A DNA stretch of 64,000 bases from Xestospongia muta (lineage: Eukaryota; Porifera; Demospongiae; Haplosclerida; Petrosiidae): contig OY848918.1 in NCBI GenBank assembly GCA_963693285.1, positions 6,887,876 through 6,951,875 on the forward strand, in the 5' to 3' direction. Below, piece after piece: positions 22,418-34,405 of this stretch. A model generated the notes under the pieces. The model was not told the DNA's origin. It made no database searches and was given only the letters and a program-made list of their open reading frames with translations. The stretch's first letter is position 1. Each line of letters begins with the position of its first letter. The translations under genes and the position numbers were made by a program.

Positions 22418-25400
22418 TTATACTTTTTTAGTATGACAGCATAAACGTTTGCATTTCTTTCTTCCTGAAGGAGAGAAAAAGTAGTGAGAGTTAAGATCAA
22501 TGAGCCTGAGGATAAGCTCATAACTTACGTATTTTATCTTTAAAGACACATATATATAAAAAAATTATGACTAGAACTGAAATGACTACAACTGCAACTA
22601 GAACTGAAACAATTATACTAGCTATTTTACCCGGTGTAAGACCTTTGAAAGAAAGAAATTAATCTACACAGTATGTGACAACTTTCTTACCTGTTGGGTT
22701 AGGCTGGGTTACAAAAGTTGATGGTATAACAACTAAGTTTGTAGATGAAATAAATGGGTAAATAATACAGTAATAAGAATACAGTTCTTATTATGATGTA
22801 CAGTGGAACCTCATTACTGGACAGTCCCAAGAGTGGACCCTTTTGATATTGGACAAATCATCAAGGACCAATTGTGGTTCACCACATCCCTTTCCAGACA
22901 ATGATGTACCAATTATTACTAAAATTATCCAACTGTTTAATGGGCACACATGCCTAATTTTTTCATGTAAGGTTTTATGAATATACAGCAGAATAATACA
23001 AAGGAAGAATATAAACTGACCATTAATTGGTTTTTATTCACAATTTATACTTAAAACATATACATTCATGTAATTATAGCAAATCACTCTAGTGCAAATT
23101 CAATTTTTTTACTTCAAAATGTGACGTCTTTTTTAATACCCCTATAAAACTATATTGTTAGAAAAGAATATTAATTATTCAACAAGGTTCTTAGGTTTAA
23201 ATTAGCATTCCACTACCTTCACCTTTTACACTGTTAGCTAAGTTAAATTAATGACAATAAGCCCTTTGATGTTCTCTATTTTATTATTGTGGTGCATGTT
23301 TAAAGACTTTGACAAATGGAGTACAGGGCGTTTTGTTAGAAAATGAATGCTATAAATAATCATTACCTCTGAGTTATGAATATCTCTCTAAATATACATT
23401 CACACTTGTCCCAAAGGTATCCACTACTTGGATGTTGGGGTTCCACTGTAATACAATTGCAATTGTTATACCTAATGATGTTGTCGTAGCTATAGATGTC
23501 ATAGATGGCAATAGTGATGATGTGATCACAAAGGTACCAGTAGTAATACTCCCAATAGTAATATTGTTACTATCGACCACTTGCAGTGTATAATGTATAG
23601 TAGCACTAGGTTGTAATGATGACATTATTAAACTATCTGTTGTATTGGGCACATATGCTTTTATAGTAGTGACTGCAATATTTTCAGTGTCATTGTTGTA
23701 GGTTAGTTGAACATTTAGGTCCACTAGTACCACACACACAGCTGTTGTGTATTCCACCTTAGCCATACTGCTATTTTTAAGAGTAACATTTGTGAGCCAT
23801 CTAGCATCTAATGTAAATCACAAATCAGAATTATTGATGCAATAAAACAGCTTACTAAAATCTATTATTGTCAATTCACTTGGTCCCACTATATTGTTAG
23901 CAGTAATGTTCACAGTATATGTATTTTCCATCACTGACTGAGAGTGACTACATTTAAACAAATTTATTGGGTATCCAGGAATATTACTAATTGACAGAGT
24001 ATAGTTGTCAACAGGAGGTGTTGTATCTGCATTACTTATTGGTGGACAAGGCTAAATTAAAGGAACAAACATTATCTCATTTAAATCATTATACATACTT
24101 GTACATTTAGCAAGAGCTATGTATAAGTACTTATTCATTCTTTATGAAGGTACAAACGTAATAAAAAATAATTTCATGTAGGAGTGGCTTAGTACCAAAA
24201 AATTGAAACTAAATTATAGTTGTAAAATTTGTGTTATTTGTTGCGAAAAATTTAAATGGAGGTGTTGTTGTTCTGAAAGGCTAGAGTTTGTTATTGCTGA
24301 AAACTATAACACTGGAAAGTTGAAGGAAGTTGTGGTACTGATTAAAAACATTTTTTTGAGTTTCAGAATATACCAAATATTTTTGTAACAATCATGTTCA
24401 AAAGTTTTTTCACTACATCTCTGTCCATTCAGTTGGCAACCAGCTGGCTTACTTGAGATATTTAAAAGTAAGAGTTGTCGATTATATATGGCTGGCTGAC
24501 TTATATATCTCTGCTTAATTATAAATAGCTAACCTATTGGGAACACCTACTACAGCGATTTAATCTACTTCAACCTACAATAAGCATTACATGAGAGATA
24601 CCTAGTTACACGTATTTCTCAGTATATGCAGAGCAATTTAGAACCATTTTGTTGACAACAAGATTATAATCAAAAATTACCCTATAGTTGTTTAGGCAAT
24701 CTGGTGTAATGAAGAAGATTGGAAATTTGGTAGCATTGTCAGTGGAGTGAATACTAAAAGCTAAAAGTACAGGGCAGAAATCTTTAATTAAGTCTTTGAA
24801 GTTGAATTGGATGCACCAATTGTTGTGGCTGTAGTGTTTAAGGTTAGTAATTAACTTTATCTGTTAGCATATATATATTTGTAGTTAAAGTTTAAGTTCA
24901 ATCTTATTCATCACTTTCAATTATTGAAGTGAAAGATATACGAATATAGATATACATAAAAATATTCTACAAAATATCTATAGACTGCATGGTATATGCT
25001 TCAAATATACTATTAGACACTAAAACATTTTAAATGTAATTCTAACACATAAATTCTTGGTTACACAATCAAAACAATTTAGCTGGATTATATGTCTGGA
25101 TATAAATAAATAAATTGCAGCATCGATTTTGAGTCAATCTACAGGTGAAGCTTAACAAAGTAGATGTATAGTGATGAAAATTATATTTTTAATGCATTAA
25201 GAAGGTGGAATGTTTGAGGTGACACCTTAATTTTTAAAAAAAAACATGTATCACATGGTATTACAACTGAGACAATATGTATTTATGTACAGGTTCACAT
25301 GTATCCAAGGAAGACACACGATTACAATTGGATGTTAGCAATTTGAATGGAAACGTTGGTTATGAATAATTTAATAACTACACATTTGCTCATCTCTAGT

Positions 25401-28400
25401 GTGTAGCTATTACTCTATAAGTTTTTTATGCAATCTATATATTGCAATACTTACATTCCAAGATATGTTCAGTTTAGTTGTACCATTTGCAATATAGTCC
25501 AAACAGATATCTACATTAACAGGATGTGGCACTAGAAAAATAGAGAGATATAAAAAGCATATGAAGAACTTTAGCTATACAAAATTAATGAAGAATGCAT
25601 CAAGAAGCATTCCAAAAGCAAAAGATTGTAAATAACCCATGCATTTGATTATAAACAAGATAAAACTGTGCAGTTGCAATTGCATTTAAATACATTTATT
25701 GATGTTCACATTGAGAGCTTAGCTAACTTGCAATTCCACATGAAAGTTATTGTATTGATCATTGTTATGCTCTATATTGTTATGCTTATGATCTATATCA
25801 TCCATTATTGCTAGACATTAGCAACTTTCACTAGTCCAAATATATTAAATAACTTCAAATAACATTTAATCAATCACATAGAAGTTTAAGCTCCTTTCTC
25901 TTATTATTCTTTAATTTCCTTGTCATAATCCTCTGTAAAAGCCAAAAGTCTTCTCCTATATGCATTCTTAAAACAGCCAAACAACTGGTCATAATTAGTA
26001 CACAAATAAATCTTTTATGGCTAGTTCTCATGCATGTTATGCTACTTATTTTGTGGATTTGTATGTATAGATTATTTAAACCTTAATGCAGTAATAGATT
26101 GTCTAAACATAATTGATGTTTCTACTTACTGTCAACTAAGAACATAACTGGGATAAATAAAAATTACTATACACATAGCTTTCAAACTAGAAAAGAATCT
26201 ATCAATTATTTTGCTTGTCATTCTATCTAGTAAACTCGTTTGAATTTCCTCATTTTTAACTTTATTCTTAAGCTAACTAACCTGGGAGTGTTAGACTTAT
26301 ATTTATAATTAAAATGATTTTGCCTTGGTAACACACTCATATATATACAAAATGCACACATGTGCACATTTGCTAAGCATTGTAATGGCCTTCTGTGGAT
26401 CAATTAAATTTATCATTATTGCATCATACCATATCCAAGTAGAAGAACAGTCAGTGTATTACTCTCCTCTCCCACTCCTATACTATTATTAGCTCTCACA
26501 GTAAAGTTATAACTCTGACCAAACATTAGTCCAGTGACAGTATAACTATTGTCTGTAGTAGTAACACTCCATGGATCACTATCATCTAATGGAGTCACAG
26601 TGATGATATAGTTCACTGTGTTATACCCTCCTGTATCACTGGGAGTATTCCATGATAAATGGACCAAGGTGTAAGTGACACTGATACTGGTAAAATTGTC
26701 TGGAACACTTGGTGTAGCTGTAACAGATTTGATAAAAAATGTGATGGCATTTAATTGTTAAACGCCATTTCCTTATTTAAAGCAAACTTGTAAAAGTTTT
26801 GGTTGAGTGGATATGTGCTTTTTATAAATGTTTGGATATAAACATTTTATTTGCAAAACTTTTTTCCATTTCAGTTATCCTTTATGGAAATATGAGTTAT
26901 TAATAACATGCACAAGGATACATCTGTCTTTCTTCCATTGATTGTTGAGTGTAGTAATTGAAACAAATATAGCACTGGTCTATGTAGATATTTTTATAAT
27001 TATGTAGCAATAACAGTCCATAATTTCAGTTCGCTAATAATTGTAGTATATTTTGTGAGATTGAAGAGAATACTAAGTTTCTTATTAATTTTCAGAGAAA
27101 CACTAGGTAATTTTTTCTTTATGCTAAGTGAGCTTTGCACAAGAGAAACTTACTTATATACCTTGTCATGGTTTCTAATCATTTATCAAACCTCACACAA
27201 ATTCAGCAGAAACATTTATTTCAGTATCTAACTTATATTTATCAAGAATTGACATACTTTTTTACTTAAGTTCATATTATTGAGGAGATTATTAAACAAA
27301 AAATATAATTGTAACAATAGCTCCTTAATAGGACTACAATTTTGTTAATTTTAATTTTGGCAGGTTGAGAGAAACTGCTCAAAGCAAGTTTTGAATTATA
27401 AAACTTCGAAGATTCAAATTATCAATAACACTTTATATAATTATTGATTTAATATGTGTCAATGCATCATTACTTAATCTCATTCATTGTTCTTGAAAGG
27501 CACATACAAATATAAAAAATATCAAAATATTGGAGGAAGAAATACTTTCTTAGCATATACAGTAATGGCGCTATATGTTAAAGTCTAGTAGCTATGACTG
27601 TAATATAACCTATATACAGCCACAATATCTAATCAAGATGTATATGGAATACACGTCACACATATAAGTAGCATGTAATGCAAATTATGCTGCTTTTGTG
27701 ATATCATTAACTCACAATGACTGTAGATCTGCAGGGTACAGTTTTTTGAATTTCCTAAGCCATCTCCACAAGTCACTACTTGATTATTCAGTGATTGGGT
27801 AGCCATAAATGTTAGTGTAGAATTAGATAAATTTCCATTGAAGGTAGCAGTGGCAGAGAAGACTGAGTTACTATCATGTAGTCTACCACTAGAGAGTGCC
27901 AAAACTGGATTGTTTGATTTGCTTTCAAGTGTAACTCTACCAATCATTATGTCTTTGTCAAATGTCTGTTGATGTGAAAAAGTTGAGTTATAATGATTTA
28001 ATGTGACATTTGGAATTGTAAAATTAGCACTTTCAGATTTGACTTTGACCATAAGTGTAATATTATTGGTTGAATTCCCAATGAAGGTGGCATTAGATGA
28101 GACGTTTAAACAATTCTGATTTATCACAGCAGTATAGTTTACAACATCTCCATTTTCAGTAATCATCATAACTGTCAGAGTAGTATCAGATATATTTCCA
28201 CTGTAGGTAATAACATGTGAAGACGCAGATTTAGTCACTAATAATGTATTATAATTAAGTGGCATTTTAACTAAAGGAGTTTTCCAAGTAAGTATTTTGT
28301 TGTAAGCTCCTTTATTATTGACTTCGCAATTAAGCTTTACATCTGTTCCTGGCATAGGGTGAGATCCTTCATTTGTTCCTTTACAAATATTGTCTGGATC

Positions 28401-29431
28401 AGACAGTATTACTGAACACCAGCCTGTAATATCAAGTAAAGCAAAAATTTTCTACTACATCATAAATAGCATAGAAATATTAATATAACTTCATAGTAAT
28501 GTCAAATAAGAGAACATTTATTAGACATTAGCTGCAATCAATGAGTTTTTGTTATATTGTAAATTAAATTAAAATACAAATGTACATGCAGCAAATTTAT
28601 ATGCTCAAAAATATGTTTTAAACTTCTTCTATTGTATTGTGCTCTTCTCTTCCAATCCTATAATTTACTGCTGTTTCCTTTTTTCTTCAAGTTAATTTAA
28701 ATAGCATTATGTATTGATGATGTGTAAACTATATATACATATGTATATTTAAACACACTGAGCCAAAGCTGGTAGACAAACTTAGATCTCTATAGGTGAT
28801 ATGTGAAAAAGGGGCTGTAGAAAATATCAAACGATAATAGCTATATATAGGAAGCAACCATAAGTCAATGGTCACGATGACATTATATAGGCATAGCTAG
28901 GCTGATGTCAAGGCTTCAGCTTCTGCTTTTGCCAAGCACGGAGTCAGGCTACACACGACAATACATCCTGGTAAAGATCGTCTACAGGCTAGCATTGCTT
29001 GCACGCTTATAGTCACAATAACATATTGATGTACAATTAACACCAAAGCGCATTATTTCAAGCGGAAGTAGCCATGACAGTCGCTATTTTATAAGTTGCA
29101 ACCGACACGTAGCAGCTAGCCCAATGAATTTATTCATCTCCAAATGGTATTTGTGTGTAATTGTTCCTGAAGCTTGAATCAGACATAGTATATTACTACC
29201 GAATTCATATCATAGTTGCGGAGCCTGCTTGGTGTTCAGACATGTTGTTGGCATTCACTTGAGAGCAATTTACCTGCCAACAGTCAGGATATGCCTGCTT
29301 AGATCCTCTCAAGCTTACTCTCTGCGTTATATCACATTTTCATACATAATTTGTATGGGTACGCAGAGATGAAGTGTAAATTACAACTCACCAAGATTGG
29401 ATACAACAAAAAGGAACAGTAAAAGTCGCAT
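22418..29431 (-). CDS. Gene G: complete Ig/FN3 receptor with expanded Ig exon and basic Cys-rich tail, 615 aa
   Basis: Exons: 29431-29392, 28423-27716, 26717-26430, 25531-25455, 24051-23856, 23807-23472, 22732-22691, 22642-22529, 22464-22418; 1848 nt, no internal stop. Signal peptide MRLLLFLFVVSNLG on its own exon; a very long Ig-type exon (residues 14-249, LNCEVNN, LTWKTP, VVTCGD); FN3-1 250-345; FN3-2 346-436 split at phase 0; FN3-like 437-548; stalk; TM about 569-594 (IASIIVSVLVAVVVISVLVI); and a 20-residue tail with KDKIRRKKCKRLCCHTKKV. There is no tyrosine motif; the CC pair could be palmitoylated. The donor after the Ig exon is GTGAGT at 27715 rather than a nearer weak GT. The 965-, 997- and 1403-bp introns are long for this cluster. 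Divergent from gene F. Confidence 0.78.
22799..22990. mobile_element. Pogo/Tigger-like terminus remnant, copy 2
   Basis: Starts CAGTGGAACCTCATTACTGG and is longer than the copy at 20160. It lies in the intron before the stalk exon of gene G. No coding remains. Confidence 0.4.
24052..25454. other. Long intron of gene G
   Basis: Interrupts an FN3 domain at the usual phase-0 site. AT-rich; no coding or repeat signature recognised beyond short A/T tracts. Confidence 0.5.
26718..27715. other. Intron of gene G between the Ig and FN3-1 exons
   Basis: About 1 kb of AT-rich sequence; nothing recognised. Confidence 0.5.
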
Positions 29432-29756
29432 CTTCTGTTAAGGGAGTCGTTTAATTAATTTACTTGCAAACCGTATGAATTCAACCAGATGCCCTTTTCT
29501 CGCATTATGTAATACAGTTGCACGAGCCTATCACTCGCTTGGCTTTGCTTTGAGTACAGTATATTCATGTCTTGTTCAACTTTTGTTTTTATCTATGATT
29601 TTAAAACTAGATTCATAATTAATTTAACACGACAACTGCATGACGAAATTCTTTATATACTGTTAACGTGTTAATCAATTTAATGAATTTTCATTTAAAT
29701 AAGAATTTTCATTTGCTCTCTAGTCTCTGAAATAAAAAAATATTGCTAGTTTGGAC
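29432..29756. promoter_or_regulatory. Divergent promoter region between genes G and F
   Basis: The start codons of G (minus) and F (plus) are 325 bp apart and point away from each other, so this interval must hold both promoters and 5' leaders. No clear TATA/Inr pair was assigned. Confidence 0.5.
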
Positions 29757-31222
29757 ATGCAAGTTTTCTTTCTTTTGATTATCTCTTTCCTCTCATCAGG
29801 GAGAACATCTGTGTTACTTTATGATCCTATAAACATTTGCAGTGAAACTGGAGGATCACATGTTCTACCAGGACAAGTTGTAACTTTACTTTGTGTTGTA
29901 GACAATACTGGAGCTCCTGGTGGAAACCTACTTATATGGAATACTCCTGTCAATGAAATTGGTGATTTAATCCACATTAATGGAGCACTATATCAGAATA
30001 ACTCAATATTCTCATCTACTGCTACTTTTGATGGAGACTTAGGCAATGCTACACTGACTTTTACAACTACACAGTCATTGGATGATAAAGTGGTGACTTG
30101 TAGAGATAATGTGGCATATTCTAAATCTTGTACTCTATTAATCTATAGTAAGTAATTTAACTTGTTTTTCATTTCATTTGTCTTATAACAGCTACACCCA
30201 GTGCTATAAGAAACCTAACTATGAAAAGTATCACTAATGAGTCTGTGACTTTATCATGGAATGCTCCCAGTGACACAGGAGGATATAACACAATAAAATA
30301 TATCATCACTGTGACTCCATTAGATGGTAGAAATCAGTGTATTATTGTTACCACATACAATCGTTATACTGTCACTAGACTAATGTTTGGTCAGAGATAT
30401 AAATTTAGTGTGAGAGCTAATAACAACATAGGACTGGGACAAGAGAGTAATACAGTCATGGTGGCTATGCCAGGAAAAGGTATACTATTGACTAATGTTT
30501 ATAATTATTAATTATAGCTCTTAAAAGTTGAAAATATCACCTTGATAACATCAGATATTGAATTGAGTGGAGAAACATTTGTCCTTCTAAAAATCAAGAT
30601 AACATGGAACAGTCCATGTAGCAGTGATAAAGTTCAAGTGATAGTATCATATTACAAATCATCAGGATTATACATACTTCAGAATAGTAGTGGTAGTTAT
30701 TGTTTAGCAGGAGATGTTAGTGGTAAACTCTTCTTTATTGAGAACTTAGATCCAGGTTCTGAGTATGTTTATGACATATCAGTATATAATGGAAATGAAC
30801 TTGAAATTGAAGACGTAAACAAAACTTTTTTTACAAATGATAAAGGCATGTGAATAAGTTGCTTTTTTGTAAAATTTTCATATTTATAACAGGGATTCCA
30901 CTACCTACCACAACTGAGCTATATAAAATTAAAAATAGCCGGTTTATCACAAGTTCTCCTCAGCCAACTGGTTAGTAGTATTGTATATATATAGCCTTTG
31001 TTTATTATTTTAATAGACATATCAAGGTGTGGTGTATCAGTTAGTATCAGTAGACGTATCACTGTTATTGTGATGGCTATAATAGGAGCTATAATAACAT
31101 TTATAATCATATACTGCTGTTGTATCAAGTCTAAAGGAGGTTACTCCACTGGACATTCTGATAAGATTCCTGACCTAGAAAAAATACAGCACGTAGACAG
31201 AGGATCATTGATAAAGGAATAA
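29757..31222 (+). CDS. Gene F: complete Ig/FN3 receptor lacking one FN3, altered tail, 426 aa
   Basis: Exons: 29757-30147, 30192-30479, 30528-30845, 30893-30970, 31017-31222; 1281 nt, no internal stop. Inverted paralog of gene E: the Ig exon differs by only a few residues. The two exons of the middle FN3 are missing, and intron 2 is only 48 bp. The donor after exon 3 appears to be GC (AAAG/GCATGT) where E has GT; using GT two bases later would break frame. TM about 373-391, then YCCCIKSKGGYS. The tail lacks YGHV and YDNI; it ends DRGSLIKE, where D419-x3-LI fits an acidic dileucine sorting motif. The start is the ATG at 29757 rather than an upstream TTG. Possibly a non-signalling or trafficking variant (inference). 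Confidence 0.8.
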
Positions 31223-31456
31223 ATCTAGTACTTGCTTATACAATCACTTGTTAATAATATACAATATAGACAATTGAACTTTTTTTTTATTTTTTTATTG
31301 CCAAAATACCCAATATAGCCACTGCTTTACTATTGTTTATTTGCTAATATATACGTACATTTTGTGCTTAATCAACTAGTGTTGTAATTGTGGCTTGTAT
31401 CAAATAAGTTGGTCTGCAGGCACCTATAATAATAACAATAATATTTCTTCATCAGA

Positions 31457-31562
31457 TATGTAAAAATGCTTTTTATGAACTGCTTGAGCATGCAAGGAAC
31501 CTCAATGCCAACCAGCATGTTACAGTTTCTTTATTGGCTATCAAAACACTTGAATTTAAGCA
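31457..31562 (+). other. Exon-like open frame of unknown origin
   Basis: Between a TTCATCAG acceptor-like and an AAGCAA/GTAAGT donor-like site, one frame reads ICKNAFYELLEHARNLN then ANQHVTVSLLAIKTLEFKQ. It resembles nothing in the receptor family. May be a stray exon of a lost gene; weak evidence. Confidence 0.25.
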
Positions 31563-32009
31563 AGTAAGTATTTATAAACTTTTTGTTAACACTTTCTTAG
31601 TTCTATTTTGTATTTAAATGTTGCTGTTACAGTTTTGTTAATAATTGTAAAGATATATTCATATTCTAATTATTTGTGAGTTCAACAGTTTCGGTTACCA
31701 CATGTAGAGTTAAGTAATATCAATCCAATACAAAAAATGCAAACAAGACAGTAAGGATGGTATTGCATCATCTCTACATAATAGCATAGGTGACCAAGGG
31801 TATTCACAAACTAAATCACTTAAACAATATCGGTGTTATATTGTTACATTCTATATGCCTCTGCTAATATATATGGATGATGCAACTGCCATTCCTACTA
31901 TCTTGTTTTCATTCTTTGTAGTGGACTAAGATTATCCATCCCTACATTTATTTCACTTTATACAAAATGTGTTTTATATTTACATGTTTGCTTAAATTTT
32001 TTAAATGCA

Positions 32010-32480
32010 AGTGTTTTGATAGTCAACAGAGAAAGGTGTAGCATGCTGCAAGGCAGTGACGTTCTGTGTCCAACCAGTTCACAAAAAGTGTTCTTACATT
32101 TTGTGATGAAGACATAACAACTATATACAAACTATAATGTATAAATTCATGGACACCTTGGTGTGGAGACATAGAAATAAATCTACTGGTGAAGTTGGAA
32201 AGTTCCAATTTGTAAATTTTCTTTGGTCTAGTCTGGCAACAAGAGTTACATATAATACACAATACTCTAGGTATATATTATTCATGTGTTACATAATGTT
32301 TATTCCTAGAATAGGTTATACATTTATTATAGTTGTCACATTTTGATTAGTTTATTATTAAATTAGTGAATTTTGTTTATCACAATGAATCTTATAGTCA
32401 CTGCAGGTGTCCAGATTTTACACATTTTATACATGATCTGATTCATGAATACCATACTATTCTAATAGTCTGATAACAAG
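32010..32480. repeat. Dispersed repeat, copy 1
   Basis: Shares ordered blocks with 33880-34345, including TGGAGACATAGAAATAA, CTAGTCTGxxAACAA, ATACACAATACT and AGTCACTGCAGGTGT. The last block also forms the core of the MITE at 60626-60770. Confidence 0.6.
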
Positions 32481-33229
32481 AGGAGAGAAGTACAGAGAGA
32501 GAAAGAGAAGTAAATATATCTTTACTATAAAGTAATGGCTCCTAAGATACAAGTATATGTTAGCCTAAAATAGCAATTACATGTAAGACATCGTTTACAA
32601 ATGACGAGACATTAGTAAAGCAGTGTAGAAATGTTACCTAAAATATGAATAACTCTCTTCAAAATCTTCAATAGGAACCACCTCAGTTTTGTGTTTCAAT
32701 AATGTAATCAATAGGCACTTTATATACATTGTGTATAACCTGAAATTAACCAATACAAGAAACTCACTAAAACATAACAGTTTCATATAGACATCAATAA
32801 CCATAGCAGACAACCTAAAACAGTCACATATTAAATGCACTCTTTAATCATGTCAAGTCTTTCTGCATGTACGCTAATACATTACATATATCTTTGCTAA
32901 AATTTAATGGCTGCTAGGCATCACAGATATAGCTGCTATGATTATTGCAGCTGTGATGAATTAAATTATGATAAGAACCAAACCAACATAGTACGTGTTT
33001 ATTCCTTCATAGATTAGACTACATGATGTTCACATGGAATAAAAAAGTGTGTGTTGTAACAATACACTAAACTTTTAATTAAAAGCATATTCCATCATAT
33101 GGTATAAATATCCCACGTGTCAATGCTAACCCTTATGATGTATAAAGGAACCACAGCCAACCATAGTTTGTATTCACTGTTATCATATATTGGCAACCTG
33201 TACCCTAGCTGTTGATATTACATGAGTGT

Positions 33230-33637
33230 TTTCACTAAACATAATACACATATAGTATTGTAACTTTCTATCAGAGAAGGTGTATTAATTTCATGTCAAG
33301 CATAATATTTATTCTAATAAATAGGTCTAAATTCAGTTTACATGTGTGCATTGCTCTTACCAATAATGACAATGTTTTCACACACATCTTCTAGAATATA
33401 TGTTATGTTATAACAGCTATTTTATCCTCTCTTATCAGATATTACTGCTGTGTTAGGTCGAAAGAAGGTTATTCTCCTTCATCTATTGTTCCAGCTGCTC
33501 TTGACTATGAGACTCCAATATCTACTAAGGATTTGTCATCACTAGAGATGAAAGATAATATGGCATATGGTCATGTGACCTTTGATACCAGTGGGAATAC
33601 ATCGACTCCTGCTGTTTATGAAACTGTTTTTATATAA
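33230..33637 (+). pseudogene. Orphan transmembrane/tail exon fused to a gene C flank
   Basis: 33230-33407 matches the region just 3' of gene C (11845-11940, 37160-37255). At about 33407 it jumps into a gene C3-type tail exon: TAILSSLI, YYCCVRSKEGYSPSS, DNMAYGHVTFD, AVYETVFI, stop at 33635-33637. The junction falls in a shared TGTTATAAC-like stretch. No splice acceptor or extracellular exons precede it. The tail frame itself is intact. Confidence 0.7.
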
Positions 33638-33879
33638 GTAATTTAGTCGTATTTTGTTCTCTTTTGGTTGTTAATTAATAACAATTTAAACTATAAGTTT
33701 TTGTTTTATTTTTTTATTTTTTATATAATATGTATCTTCATTCTTCAACTATGCATAACATCTTGTCCTTTTACAATTTTACTATATTATGACACAAATT
33801 GAGGCAGACAGTACCAGAAATTTACAAAATATAAATTTCAAAAGTGTCACCAATAAATTTGCATTAGTTATTAACCCTT

Positions 33880-34345
33880 CATTTTACCTAAGGAATGTTA
33901 AAGGTTGTATTTAAATTTATGTTTGTCAATTGGCAATAATAGATGCATGAGCCAACTTTTTGGCTGTCCTTAAAACAAAGCTGAAGAAAGTGCTGGTAAT
34001 TAAGAGATGTTACTCTGGATATAATGTGTAAATTCATGGGCTCCATTGTATGGAGATATAGAAATAAGTGTACTGGTGGAGGTGTACAGTGCTCAGTTTG
34101 TAATTGTCCAATTCCCTTTTGTCTAGTCTGATAACAAAGATTGCCTACAATACACAATACTATAGCTATATATTATACATGTATTCACATCATGTCATTT
34201 CCTAAAAATAGGTAATATATTCATTATAGTTATCTACTTTGAACTGGTTTATTTTATGATGATGAATCTAATAGTCACTGTAGGTGTTCACATTTTTACG
34301 CATGATTATAATGATTCATGAATATCATACTATTGTACTACTCTG
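33880..34345. repeat. Dispersed repeat, copy 2
   Basis: Counterpart of 32010-32480, about 60 bp upstream of the duplicated ankyrin-gene flank, which suggests one larger duplicated block. Confidence 0.55.
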
Positions 34346-34405
34346 AAAATATAGAGTCAGTATATAAATATCTATATGTTGACCATTCGCTGCAAATAAA
34401 GTCAT

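Larger units (their letters stand above)
16640..23300. repeat. Tandem segmental duplication (two diverged units)
   Basis: Unit 1 (about 16640-20630) and unit 2 (about 20630-23300) share, in order: a CATA-rich start and an AAAAAAGTTAACxTTACATGATG segment (16926, 20972); a TATATTATC..CATTGTTATGACATCAA segment (18100, 21212); AAGCTAGAGGCTTT (18370, 21482); the tail/TM exons of gene G or their decayed copy; and a CAGTGGAACCTCAT terminus (20161, 22801). Unit 1 has extra sequence at 17040-18050 (hAT relic and TTTTAG repeats) and about 18400-19200. Confidence 0.75.
31223..33229. other. Intergenic region after gene F
   Basis: Mostly non-coding. 31457-31562 is an exon-like frame (listed). 32010-32480 is a repeat also found at 33880-34345. 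33087-33190 has faint Ig-exon remains of the gene C family. Confidence 0.5.

Noticed and set aside
23374..23466. 26-bp intron and a 79-nt extra exon after the third FN3 of gene G
   Set aside because: A 26-bp intron is far shorter than others here, and the phase does not fit the next exon; splicing from 23472 to 22732 keeps frame.
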